This document shows positions 1-6,458 of a stretch of 6,458 nucleotides of DNA, in pieces. This stretch comes from Thermomicrobiaceae bacterium (GTDB lineage: Bacteria; Chloroflexota; Chloroflexia; Thermomicrobiales; Thermomicrobiaceae). The stretch covers positions 1-6,458 of the forward strand of contig SKTL01000331.1 in the NCBI GenBank assembly GCA_007122555.1, written 5' to 3'. The first letter of the stretch is position 1. The number at the start of each line of letters is the position of its first letter. A model generated the notes under the pieces. That model was not told where the DNA came from, searched no databases, and saw nothing but the letters and a program-made list of their open reading frames with translations. A program made the position numbers and the translations under genes.

Positions 1-280
1 CAGAAACAGAGAGAACGCCGACGATCGGAAACATGGCGATCGGGATCAGAGAGGTCGCGGCGAGCGGCAATGCCTCGGTCATCCAGAGGATCGCCATCAG
101 GAGCCCGATCGCCGCAGTCCCACGCGCTTCGGCCGAAAGATCGGCTCCGCCGAGTTCCAGCCCGTAGTAGACCCCCAGAGCGATCAGCGGACCGATAAAC
201 CGCCCGATCCAGGCAAGCTTGTAGGTTGGCGCTCCGCGACTTCCATCATCATGATACGGCGCAGGTGCGTGGGTGCTCAT
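1..280 (-). CDS. SLC13/DASS-family anion:Na+ symporter, N-terminal part (second paralog, truncated by window edge)
   Basis: Only the first 93 codons are inside the window; the rest lies beyond position 1. The reading begins MSTHAPAPYHDDG, has a short polar His/Asp-containing cytoplasmic head, then YKLAWIGRF and the first hydrophobic segments, including LLMAILWMTEALPL. That last stretch is the hallmark first part of DASS (divalent anion:Na+ symporter) proteins. About 60% of roughly 72 aligned residues match the complete transporter encoded just upstream (348-1922), so the assignment rests mainly on that paralog. The ATG at 280 is the only sensible start: in-frame TGA TGA codons lie 19-24 bases upstream, and a GGGAG ribosome-binding motif (285-289) sits 4 bases before it, a slightly short spacing. 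The 67-bp gap after the upstream paralog contains no convincing terminator, so the two are probably co-transcribed. The substrate cannot be told from this fragment. Confidence 0.85.
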   Translation of the reverse strand, partial: MSTHAPAPYHDDGSRGAPTYKLAWIGRFIGPLIALGVYYGLELGGADLSAEARGTAAIGLLMAILWMTEALPLAATSLIPIAMFPIVGVLSVS

Positions 281-347
281 CCATCTCCCGTTGATCGTCG
301 CTCATCAGCGTCCTCATGCGTTACTGGACGAAGATGACCAGCGTCGC

Positions 348-1922
348 TCAGTAAACGATACCGAACACCCAGCCTGCCAGGGTGAATGCGACAAGCGTAA
401 TCAGGAGTATCGAGATGATATTCAGCACGACTCCGGCTCGAATCATCTGGCCGATGACGATGTACCCGGAGCCGAAGACAATCGCGTTTGGCGGGGTGGC
501 CACGGGCATCATGAAGGCGCAGGTGGCGGCCAGCGCGGCCGGGATGATAAGCAGGAGCGGATCGACCCCGATGCCAAGGGCTACTCCGCCCAGGATCGGC
601 AGGAACGTGGCGGCCGTGGCTGTGTTGCTGGTCAGCTCAGTCAGCAGCAGGATGACACCCGCTGCAGCCGCGGCCAGCAAGATTAGCGGCAGAAACTCGA
701 GGACCGTCACCTGGTCGCCGATCCAGACATCGAGGCCGCTTGACTGAACCGCTGTCGCCAGGCTCAGCCCGCCGCCAAACAGCATTAGCACATTCCATGG
801 GAGCTCTTTCGCGGTCTCCCAATTCATGATGAACACGCCAGCTCGGGGCTCAACTGGAACGGCAAACAGCGCGATCGCAGCGGCAACGGCGATCGTTGCG
901 TCGGAAATCTCCGCAACCCAGGGAAACCGATCAACCAGCCAGACCCAGTCCGTTACCGGCCCGCGCAGGATCCACGAGAATGCCGTCAGCAGGAATATGC
1001 CCAGCACCAGCTTCTCCGCACGGGACATCGGCCCAAGATCGGCAAGTTCCCGGTTCACCAGCGCGTCGCCGCCCGGGATCTCGTCAACCTCCGGTGGATA
1101 GAGGATATACGTCAGCAGCACCCAGGCAATGACGAGGAACACCGCCGCCAAAGGTATTCCGACCATCATCCACTGCCCGAATCCGATCTCTATTCCATAG
1201 CTGCTTTCCAGAAACGCCCGCATGAACAGATTCGGCGGGGTCCCGATCAGCGTGCCGACTGATCCGATGCTGGCCGAATAGGCGACCGCCAGCATCAACC
1301 CCGTCGCGAACGCTGGCGCATTCTCCGCGAACTCCGGGACATCGATCGACTCGTCAACATCATCAGGAAGTACATCACGCCGCTCCAGTTGATCGATTAC
1401 CAGCCCGACGATGCTGACGGCGATCGGCAACATCAGCACCGTCGTAGCGGTGTTACTGATCCACATGCTCAGGAATGCCGTGGCGACCATGAATCCAGCG
1501 ATGAGCCGTCTTGGTCTCGTGCCGACAATGCGCACGATCACCAGCGCAATACGCCGGTGCAATCCCCAGCGCTGCATCGCCAGCGCGAGCATGAACCCGC
1601 CCATGAAGAGGAAGATGATCTCGTTGGCGTACGGAGCCGTCGCCTCGCCGATTTCCAGCACTCCGGCCAGCGGAAAGAGGACAATCGGCAAGAGCGAGGT
1701 GATCGGCAGCGGCATCGCCTCGGTCATCCAGAGTATCGCCATCAAAATGCCGATCGCGGCCGTCGCTCGCGCGACCGGCTCCAGATCGGAGCCATCGAGC
1801 ATGAGGTAGACCGCTACGCTCATCAGCGGCGCAACGAAGCGTCCGAACCAGGGTAGCTTGTATCCCGATCCGGAATGATCATGATTGGGCTGGTTCGCGC
1901 TCTGGCTTTCCTGCTGACTCAT
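348..1922 (-). CDS. SLC13/DASS-family divalent anion:Na+ symporter
   Basis: This is a complete inner-membrane secondary transporter of 524 residues, expected to couple Na+ entry to uptake of a di-/tricarboxylate or, less likely, sulfate. A polar His-containing head (about 1-20) precedes many hydrophobic segments. Both DASS repeats show the Ser-Asn-Thr signature that lines the substrate and sodium sites in the family: SNT at 156-158 and SNT at 432-434. Each is followed by a TPPN loop, at 228-231 and 476-479. The second, MPVATPPNAIVFGSG, resembles the C-terminal SLC13 family signature. A charged loop (about 175-205, PDDVDESIDVPEF) lies between the repeats. No RCK/TrkA-C insert is present. An in-frame TTG at 1931 could add three residues, but ATG at 1922 is preferred because the paralog at 1-280 starts at the equivalent point; neither has a strong ribosome-binding site. 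The tandem paralog follows after 67 bp. The exact substrate is unknown. Confidence 0.93.
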   Translation of the reverse strand: MSQQESQSANQPNHDHSGSGYKLPWFGRFVAPLMSVAVYLMLDGSDLEPVARATAAIGILMAILWMTEAMPLPITSLLPIVLFPLAGVLEIGEATAPYANEIIFLFMGGFMLALAMQRWGLHRRIALVIVRIVGTRPRRLIAGFMVATAFLSMWISNTATTVLMLPIAVSIVGLVIDQLERRDVLPDDVDESIDVPEFAENAPAFATGLMLAVAYSASIGSVGTLIGTPPNLFMRAFLESSYGIEIGFGQWMMVGIPLAAVFLVIAWVLLTYILYPPEVDEIPGGDALVNRELADLGPMSRAEKLVLGIFLLTAFSWILRGPVTDWVWLVDRFPWVAEISDATIAVAAAIALFAVPVEPRAGVFIMNWETAKELPWNVLMLFGGGLSLATAVQSSGLDVWIGDQVTVLEFLPLILLAAAAAGVILLLTELTSNTATAATFLPILGGVALGIGVDPLLLIIPAALAATCAFMMPVATPPNAIVFGSGYIVIGQMIRAGVVLNIISILLITLVAFTLAGWVFGIVY

Positions 1923-2110
1923 ATGTCGCAATCGGTTCTCGCACCGGTCAGAATCATCGAACTCGACCTTATCGTCGCACCGTCGCAGCGGGATTGCACC
2001 ATAGCTGAAAGTGTTGCAATTCCGTTGCGTCCTGCTTCCCGCACTATCTCACGTTCGCGGTAGACTGATGAGCGGACCCGCCGGGGATTGAAACGGAACA
2101 GGAGTCTGGA
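1923..2110. promoter_or_regulatory. Divergent intergenic region between transporter and lipoate-ligase genes
   Basis: This 188-bp gap separates two divergently transcribed units, so it should hold both promoters. I see no strong sigma-70-type pair on either strand. Weak candidates on the plus strand are TAGACT (2061-2066) as a -10 without a good -35. GTTGC occurs twice, 11 bp apart (2013-2017 and 2024-2028), and CGTCGCA twice, 8 bp apart (1973-1979 and 1981-1987). These could be operator half-sites but are short enough to be chance. A good Shine-Dalgarno AGGAG (2100-2104) closes the region, 6 bases before the ATG at 2111. The promoter role is inferred from gene orientation, not from a recognised site. 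Confidence 0.5.
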
Positions 2111-2395
2111 ATGCACCACGGCGAGTACAAGACGGTTGGAGGCAAGCTGGTGATCGCCGACTTTCGCATCAGGGACGACCGGCTCTGCGATGTATCCGTC
2201 AGCGGTGATTTCTTTCTTGAACCTGCTGAAGCGCTCGAGAACATCAATCAATCGCTGGAAGGACTGCCCGCAACGGCGTCTCAGGAAGCCTTCGCCGCCG
2301 CAATACTCCGGGCGCTTTCGCCGGATGTCGAGATGATCGGGTTTTCGCCGGAAGCCGTCGCGATTGCAGTTAGAAGAGGAATCGACGAATCATGA
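2111..2395 (+). CDS. lplB: Lipoate-protein ligase accessory (C-terminal-type) domain, LplB-like
   Basis: This 94-residue soluble protein matches the small C-terminal domain that ordinary single-chain LplA ligases carry at their end. Conserved elements are GGKLV (10-14), a stretch of alternating beta residues with VSVSGDFFLEP (28-38, the SGDFF signature), and a helical tail containing GFSPEAVAIAVRRGI (77-91). In Thermoplasma acidophilum a separate protein of this kind, LplB, is needed by the catalytic LplA subunit to activate lipoate with ATP; the same role is inferred here. The start is well supported by AGGAG at 2100-2104, 6 bases upstream. Its TGA stop overlaps the ATG of the catalytic-subunit gene (ATGA, 2392-2395), so the two are very likely translated together in about equal amounts. 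A stand-alone function apart from the ligase is unlikely. Confidence 0.85.
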   Translation: MHHGEYKTVGGKLVIADFRIRDDRLCDVSVSGDFFLEPAEALENINQSLEGLPATASQEAFAAAILRALSPDVEMIGFSPEAVAIAVRRGIDES

Positions 2396-3174
2396 CGAAG
2401 AAACGCGCCGACTGGCGCGACTACGACTGGCGCCTGATCCGGGGTGAGCCGGTTCCGGTTGAAATGAACCACGCGCTGGATGAAGTTCTGGTTCGCCGTG
2501 TTGGCAGCGGCGAACGTCAGCCGACGCTGCGTTTCTGGGATCGGCAGGGACCGGAGATCGTCCTGGGGCGCTTCCAGTCCGTCCGGAACGAGGTCCAGGT
2601 GGAAAACACGGACGCAGACGGGATCGCCGTCAACCGGCGGATCACCGGCGGCGGCGCGATGTTCGTTGAGCCTGAGAACGCCGTCACCTACTCCATTTAC
2701 GCCCCACCGGAACTGGTCAAGGGAATGGGCTTCGCCGATTCGTACGCGTTTCTCGACGAATGGGTCATCGAGGGCCTGCGCTCGCTCGGCATCGACGCAT
2801 GGTATGAGCCGATTAACGACATTACCTCCAGCGGCGGCAAGATCGGAGGAGCCGCCCAGGCACGGCGCCACGGCGCAGTGTTGCACCACGTGACGATGGC
2901 CTACGATATGGCCCCGGAATCACTTCCGCGCTATCTTCGAATCGGCCAGGAAAAGCTCAGCGACAAGGGGATCACCAGCGCCAACCGCCGCGTCGGCCCG
3001 CTGCGCCTGCAAACCCGGATGGAACGATTGGACATCATCGAACACTTGATCAACACATTCCGGGAACGCCATGGCCTGAGGGATGGTCAGTTGCATCCCG
3101 ACGAGATCGCCGAGGCGGAAGAACTCGTCCGCACCCGCTTCGCAACCGATGAATGGAAATTCCTGCTGCCCTAA
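2392..3174 (+). CDS. lplA: Lipoate-protein ligase catalytic subunit (LplA-like)
   Basis: This 260-residue cytoplasmic enzyme of the biotin/lipoate ligase fold should make lipoyl-AMP from lipoate and ATP and transfer the lipoyl group to a lysine of E2 or H proteins. Conserved parts in order are the ligand loop RRITGGGAM (82-90), NDIT (142-145) followed by GGKIGGAAQ (148-156) with the adenylate-binding Lys150, the HH pair at 165-166, KLSDKGITSANRRVGPL (188-204), and an EWKFL end (254-258). It stops where the large domain of single-chain LplA ends; the small domain is the overlapping upstream gene. I find no cysteine in the protein, which argues against a LipM/LipL-type octanoyl- or amidotransferase, since those need a catalytic Cys. 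A purine-rich AGAGGA (2375-2380) lies 11 bases before the ATG, so coupling to the upstream gene probably matters. Its TAA overlaps the stop of the convergent gene. A lipoyltransferase lacking adenylation activity is a remote alternative. Confidence 0.9.
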   Translation: MTKKRADWRDYDWRLIRGEPVPVEMNHALDEVLVRRVGSGERQPTLRFWDRQGPEIVLGRFQSVRNEVQVENTDADGIAVNRRITGGGAMFVEPENAVTYSIYAPPELVKGMGFADSYAFLDEWVIEGLRSLGIDAWYEPINDITSSGGKIGGAAQARRHGAVLHHVTMAYDMAPESLPRYLRIGQEKLSDKGITSANRRVGPLRLQTRMERLDIIEHLINTFRERHGLRDGQLHPDEIAEAEELVRTRFATDEWKFLLP

Positions 3175-3449
3175 TCGCCAAACAACTTGGACCCGCTGCC
3201 GCGCCGTTTCCGGGATGCCTCATCGATTTTCCGGATCTCTTCGGCCGTGAACGTGTGCTGAACGAGCCGCGGCCGCAAGCCACCTCCGGCGGAGACATTC
3301 CGGTATCCGTGCACGCGCATCTCATTATCGGCTTGCAACACGATCACGTCCTGGGCGCCGTGCTCATCGATATGCCGGCCGATCGCCCGCAGGATATCCT
3401 CATACCGGTAGAGGTGCTTGCCCGGATCGCTATTGTTATCAATCACCAT
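3171..3449 (-). CDS. Hypothetical protein, 92 residues, downstream of the AAA+/VWA pair
   Basis: I do not recognise this protein. It has no signal peptide, membrane segment or cysteine. The N-terminal half looks like a helix (YRYEDILRAIGRHIDEHG, 14-31) followed by a beta strand (DVIVLQA, 34-40) and a second strand-like stretch (MRVHGYRNV, 44-52). A Gly-rich turn follows (55-57), then a strand (RLVQHTF, 61-67), a helix opening with TAEEIRKIDEASR (68-80), and a basic Lys/Arg/Gly tail. Codons mostly end in G or C and resemble those of neighbouring genes, which supports real coding. ATG at 3449 has AGGAAG 11 bases upstream (long) or AGG 3 bases upstream, so the start is moderately certain. It lies 85 bp after the VWA gene on the same strand and may belong to that operon or use its own promoter. 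Its TAG overlaps the stop of the convergent lplA by 4 bp. Confidence 0.75.
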   Translation of the reverse strand: MVIDNNSDPGKHLYRYEDILRAIGRHIDEHGAQDVIVLQADNEMRVHGYRNVSAGGGLRPRLVQHTFTAEEIRKIDEASRKRRGSGSKLFGD

Positions 3450-3491
3450 TGCCTAGCCCGCTTCCTGGATAATTCTCCCACAGATACCCGC

Positions 3492-3520
3492 ATACTAGCC
3501 GATTTCAGCGAATCCGAAAA
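3492..3520 (-). promoter_or_regulatory. Possible weak promoter for the 92-residue protein gene
   Basis: In the 85-bp gap between the VWA gene and the small gene, the minus strand reads TTTTCG (3515-3520), a 17-base spacer, then TAGTAT (3492-3497). The -10 matches the sigma-70 consensus at 4 of 6 positions and the -35 at 3 of 6. Spacing is ideal and the position (about 40 bases before the ATG) is sensible, but such matches arise by chance. Read-through from the AAA+/VWA genes is an equally good explanation for expression, as no terminator hairpin is visible here. Confidence 0.2.
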
Positions 3521-3534
3521 GAGGATGTCGCTGG

Positions 3535-5625
3535 CTACGTCACCAGACTCCGCTTGTTGGCGACGTAGTCGACCAGAATGTACTCGCCCAGATTATTGGC
3601 GTCGGCGAAGAACGCCCGTCCCTTGTTCAGCTTGGCCATCTCGCTGATGAAGGAAGCCATCAGGGGGCTGCGCTCCAGCATGAACGTGTTGATCGTGATC
3701 TGATCCCGCGTGCAGCGCTTGACTTCCTTCAGCGTCTCGTGAAGCGTCAGGTAGGTCGGCGGGTAGTTGAAATGTATCTGCTCGCCATCGAAGTGCGCTG
3801 TCGGTTCGCCGTCGGTGATCACGATAATCTGTTTGTTGGAACCCTTGTCCCGGGAGAGCAATTGCCGGGAAAGCATGAGACCGTGCTGCAGGTTGGTTCC
3901 GACCGTCTCCTCGTTCCAGGAAAGATGGGCCAGCTGCTGCGGGCGAAGCCGTGACGCAATCGAGGAGAACCCGACAATATGGAAATCATCCCGCGGGAAC
4001 TGCGCTCGAATCAGGCTATCCAGCGCCAGTGCGACCTTCTTCGCCGCCAGATAGCATCCGTTGTAAAGCATCGATCGGCTCATGTCGATCATCAGCACTG
4101 TTGAGGAACGGGTCATCGTCTCGGTCCGGAAGACCTCGAAGTCTTCAGGCGAGAGATTGACCGGACTGCCGACTCCCTCGCGATTGACCGCGTTCATCAC
4201 TGTCTGACGCAGGTCGAGCAGGAACGGGTCGCCAAACTCATATGGTTTGGACTCGTCCAGCCGGTCCATTCCGGCGCCGGCTCGATCCATTTCGTGCTGG
4301 CCAATCCGGTCCTGATTGAGATGTTTGAAAATATCCTGCAGCGCCTTCTGACCGATCTTACGGACACCTTTCGGAGTCAGCTCATACCGGCCCCGATTGC
4401 GTTCGATGTAACCGGCGTCCTCCAGGATTTTCGTCAATTGCTGCAGCTGTTCGAGATCCCGACTGACATCGTCGCCCATGAGCTCGCGGATGCGTTCGTT
4501 GTCGATATCTTCCAGATCCCGCCAGTCCCGGACTGACCCGAGCTGATCCTCGATGTCCTCCATCTCGCGAAGCTGGTCCATCATCCGCATCGCTTCCCGG
4601 AGGCTGAGTTCCTCGCCGCCGGAGAACTCATAGCTGCTGGCGTACGGATTCTCAGGCATAATCTGACCAAGATGTTGCCCGAGCTTCTGCATCTCTTCCT
4701 GAATTCCGGGATCGTTCATCACCGCATTCATCGCATCTTGCAGCTGCTCGCGCTGCTCCGGCGACATCGAATCCATCAGCGACTGCATTGCAGCCATCTG
4801 CTGGGCCATGCGATCAAGCAGTTCGTCCAGGCTGTTGATGTCGTCCCCGAAGTAATGCCCGTACTTGTGCATGAAGCGTTCAAAGTCCGGCTCCTCGCCT
4901 CGTGCGCGCTGCTCCAGCATCTCGTTCAGCTCACTGAGCATGTTCCGCATGTCGTCGAGCTGTTCCGGGCTCATGTTTTCCAGCGCCTGCTGCATCCCCT
5001 GAAAGGTCTGCTGCAGAACCTGCTGCTGGAGCTGTTCGAGCAATTGCTGGAACTGTTCGCGTGCGTTGGGATCCATGAAGTCGTAGTCCGTCAGCTCCCG
5101 AATCCGGCCGGCCATGTCCTCGGGCAACGCATCGAGTTTCTGCCGATTTTTCGCGGCCATACGCTCCAGAAGATCATGCAGGTTCTCGTCATACTCGCCG
5201 GAATCGGCATCGCCATCTGACGACTGGCTCTGCTCGCCGGATCCGTCCGGCGAGCTTTCCTGTTGCTGCTGCAGCCGTTCCCGACCATCGTCCAGCCGGC
5301 GATCGATTCCCTGGCGTTCGGTCTCAACGATCTCATCGAGTTGCTGCTCGATATCGTCGAGCACGGATCCCAGGTTGTACCGGTTCATCTGCTGCTGGCG
5401 GCGCTGGTGCATGCGCTCCATCATCTGGCGAAGACCTGGCATCTGCTGCCCGTCATCCCGCTCGGTTCCCTGCCGGAACAGTCTCCTGAGCGCGCGCTGC
5501 AGATCGCCTTCGGCCAGCAGATCGTCGGAGATGGCGTCCATTACGTCTTCCGCGGTAAACGGCGAGATCTCCTGGCTGCCGTCCCACCGTGAGTAGCGAA
5601 ATCGATCACGATAGCGGTGTGGCAT
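3535..5625 (-). CDS. VWA-domain protein with Gln-rich helical region, partner of the MoxR/ChlI-like AAA+ ATPase
   Basis: This is a 696-residue soluble protein without signal peptide. The N-terminus (1-55, RYRDRFRYSRWDG then DDLLAEGDLQRALRRL) is typical of VWA proteins paired with AAA+ ATPases in Actinobacteria and Chloroflexota. Residues about 60-330 are Gln/Glu/Met-rich and probably long helices or coiled coil, broken by an acidic Ser/Gly linker (124-145). Residues about 390-430 resemble a winged helix (LEDAGYIERN, then RYELTPKGVRKIGQKAL). The C-terminal VWA domain (about 508-690) has a complete metal-ion-dependent adhesion site: Asp514, Ser516 and Ser518 of DMSRS, Thr577, and Asp605 of TDGEP. 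It should therefore bind Mg2+ and a partner or client. The ATG lies 3 bp after the stop of the ATPase gene, with GGGGG (5632-5636) 6 bases before it. By analogy with MoxR-VWA and magnesium-chelatase I-D pairs, it is probably the adaptor through which the ATPase remodels or metallates a client. The client is unknown. Confidence 0.9.
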   Translation of the reverse strand: MPHRYRDRFRYSRWDGSQEISPFTAEDVMDAISDDLLAEGDLQRALRRLFRQGTERDDGQQMPGLRQMMERMHQRRQQQMNRYNLGSVLDDIEQQLDEIVETERQGIDRRLDDGRERLQQQQESSPDGSGEQSQSSDGDADSGEYDENLHDLLERMAAKNRQKLDALPEDMAGRIRELTDYDFMDPNAREQFQQLLEQLQQQVLQQTFQGMQQALENMSPEQLDDMRNMLSELNEMLEQRARGEEPDFERFMHKYGHYFGDDINSLDELLDRMAQQMAAMQSLMDSMSPEQREQLQDAMNAVMNDPGIQEEMQKLGQHLGQIMPENPYASSYEFSGGEELSLREAMRMMDQLREMEDIEDQLGSVRDWRDLEDIDNERIRELMGDDVSRDLEQLQQLTKILEDAGYIERNRGRYELTPKGVRKIGQKALQDIFKHLNQDRIGQHEMDRAGAGMDRLDESKPYEFGDPFLLDLRQTVMNAVNREGVGSPVNLSPEDFEVFRTETMTRSSTVLMIDMSRSMLYNGCYLAAKKVALALDSLIRAQFPRDDFHIVGFSSIASRLRPQQLAHLSWNEETVGTNLQHGLMLSRQLLSRDKGSNKQIIVITDGEPTAHFDGEQIHFNYPPTYLTLHETLKEVKRCTRDQITINTFMLERSPLMASFISEMAKLNKGRAFFADANNLGEYILVDYVANKRSLVT

Positions 5626-5628
5626 AGT

Positions 5629-6458
5629 CTACCCCCGGTATTTTGCCGCTCCTGCACGGGCGCCGGAGCGATCCTTATTGACACGTCGGCTGAGATGCAG
5701 TCCTTCAAGGATGAATTCAACGGCGGACGAAATCGCCGCGGGATCACCTGATGCGCCGAGTTTCCCGGCGGCCTCCCGCATGCCGTCCATGTGGGAAACC
5801 TGATGGACATACTCCATCGACGGCATATCGTCAGCTGCCTGAACCACCAGCCCGTTTTCGAACGCAAGAATCAGGTCTTCAAACTCGTGCGGCGAGAAGT
5901 ACTGGTTGAAGGTCGAGACGATCGCCCCCTGAAGCAGACGCTGGACGATCCGGTCTTCCTCGTCGTCACCGAGCGTATCAAGCTCAATCTTGCCCGTGGT
6001 CGACGCAACGATCGCCTGCAGGTCGCTTACACGCGGCACGGCGGTCTTCTCATGGAGCCGAATCGCCCGCTTCAGCGCGTTGCTGATGACGTTCTCGTAA
6101 TTGGCGATCGACATCCGGACGCTGACGCCCGAACGCTGGTTGATGTCGTTCGACCGGCGGGCCAGATGCGTCAGATCCGCGATGATCTCCTTGATGTACT
6201 CCGGTACGGTTACCTCGATGCCGTCGGAATCAAATCGCATCCGCTCCTGCTCCATGATCTCCATCTCGAGATCAATCGTCTCCGGATAGTGAGTCCGGAT
6301 CTGCGAACCGTACCGGTCCTTCAGCGGCGTAATGATTCGGCCGCGATTGGTGTAGTCCTCCGGATTGGCGCTGGCGACCACGTACACATCGAGCGGCAGG
6401 CGGACACGGTAGCCGCGGATCTGCACATCCCGCTCTTCCAGAATGTTCAACAGCCCGA
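5629..6458 (-). CDS. MoxR/ChlI-like AAA+ ATPase, C-terminal part (5' end outside window)
   Basis: This gene runs off the right edge; 275 complete codons and the stop are visible, and the Walker A and B motifs lie outside. The visible part opens in the AAA+ core with GLLNILEERDVQIRGY, the pre-sensor region of MoxR/magnesium-chelatase-I proteins. Sensor 1 is VVASANPED (Asn at 6364-6366). TPLKDRYG follows, carrying the likely arginine finger (Arg at 6313-6315). A lid domain has sensor-2-like GVSVRMS (Arg at 6115-6117). An acidic stretch (GDDEED) and a C-terminal helical extension of about 110 residues end in a basic tail. An apparent TTG start at 6450 is internal to the conserved core and is not a real start; the frame continues open to the edge. 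The VWA gene follows after 3 bp, so the pair is an operon and presumably one complex that uses ATP hydrolysis for client remodelling or metal insertion. Confidence 0.9.
   Translation of the reverse strand, partial: GLLNILEERDVQIRGYRVRLPLDVYVVASANPEDYTNRGRIITPLKDRYGSQIRTHYPETIDLEMEIMEQERMRFDSDGIEVTVPEYIKEIIADLTHLARRSNDINQRSGVSVRMSIANYENVISNALKRAIRLHEKTAVPRVSDLQAIVASTTGKIELDTLGDDEEDRIVQRLLQGAIVSTFNQYFSPHEFEDLILAFENGLVVQAADDMPSMEYVHQVSHMDGMREAAGKLGASGDPAAISSAVEFILEGLHLSRRVNKDRSGARAGAAKYRG

Noticed and set aside
281..347. Possible terminator hairpin between the two transporter genes (CTGG/CCAG arms on the minus strand)
   Set aside because: Only a 4-bp stem with a 10-base loop and no U-tract; too weak to call.
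273..1856. Several long plus-strand open frames opposite the transporter gene, including ones of 132-155 codons
   Set aside because: They lie antisense to a clear DASS gene, have low-complexity Arg/His/Asp-rich or Ser/Arg-rich compositions, no ribosome-binding sites and no recognisable motifs. They are G+C-driven shadows.
1973..2028. Short direct repeats (CGTCGCA twice, GTTGC twice 11 bp apart) as an operator or iteron set
   Set aside because: Copies are only 5-7 bases long and two in number, in G+C-rich DNA where such matches are common.
1919..2251. Minus-strand frames of 67 and 110 codons across the divergent gap and lplB
   Set aside because: They overlap the well-supported LplB-like gene, have Ser/Arg-rich compositions and lack conserved motifs.
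2281..2889. A 202-codon minus-strand frame opposite lplB and lplA
   Set aside because: It covers the conserved catalytic motifs of the ligase on the other strand and shows no family features of its own.
4672..5592. Plus-strand open frames of 109-182 codons opposite the VWA gene, rich in Leu, His and Val
   Set aside because: The apparent leucine-rich protein is the complement of the Gln/Glu-rich codons of the VWA gene (CAG read as CTG), not an independent gene.
6448..6450. TTG as a start codon for the AAA+ ATPase
   Set aside because: It falls inside the conserved GLLNILEERDVQIRGY core; the frame stays open to the window edge and Walker A/B must lie upstream, so the gene is partial.

Overview
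The window is a dense, G+C-rich bacterial chromosome segment (roughly 60% G+C by eye) with short intergenic gaps, stop/start overlaps and mostly G/C-ending codons. The gene content, a MoxR/ChlI-type AAA+ ATPase next to a long Gln-rich VWA protein plus a split lipoate-protein ligase, suggests a Chloroflexota (Thermomicrobia-like) or actinobacterial relative. That placement is inference; no rRNA or marker gene is present to settle it. No mobile element, CRISPR array, tRNA or rRNA was seen.

Layout. Positions 1-280 and 348-1922, both minus strand, encode two paralogous SLC13/DASS-type membrane transporters in tandem; the one at 1-280 is cut off by the window edge after 93 codons. A 188-bp gap (1923-2110) separates them from a divergent plus-strand pair (2111-3174). 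That pair is a 94-residue lipoate-ligase accessory domain (LplB-like), then a 260-residue lipoate-ligase catalytic domain (LplA-like), joined by an ATGA start/stop overlap. It meets, tail to tail and with a 4-bp overlap, a three-gene minus-strand cluster. In order of transcription this is a MoxR/ChlI-like AAA+ ATPase (5629-6458, 5' end outside the window), a 696-residue VWA protein (3535-5625) starting 3 bp after it, and an unrecognised 92-residue protein (3171-3449) 85 bp further on.

How the genes work together. The AAA+ and VWA proteins are almost certainly made together and act as one ATPase/adaptor machine, as in other MoxR-VWA systems, but their client is not evident. The 92-residue protein may belong to the same unit. 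The split ligase would attach lipoate (salvaged or endogenous) to 2-oxoacid dehydrogenase or glycine-cleavage proteins encoded elsewhere. The transporters probably import di-/tricarboxylates or a related anion. No functional link between the three modules is visible.

The most noteworthy points are the split, order-reversed lipoate ligase, the winged-helix-like segment inside the VWA protein, and the unrecognised small gene behind the AAA+/VWA pair. None amounts to a demonstrably new system.
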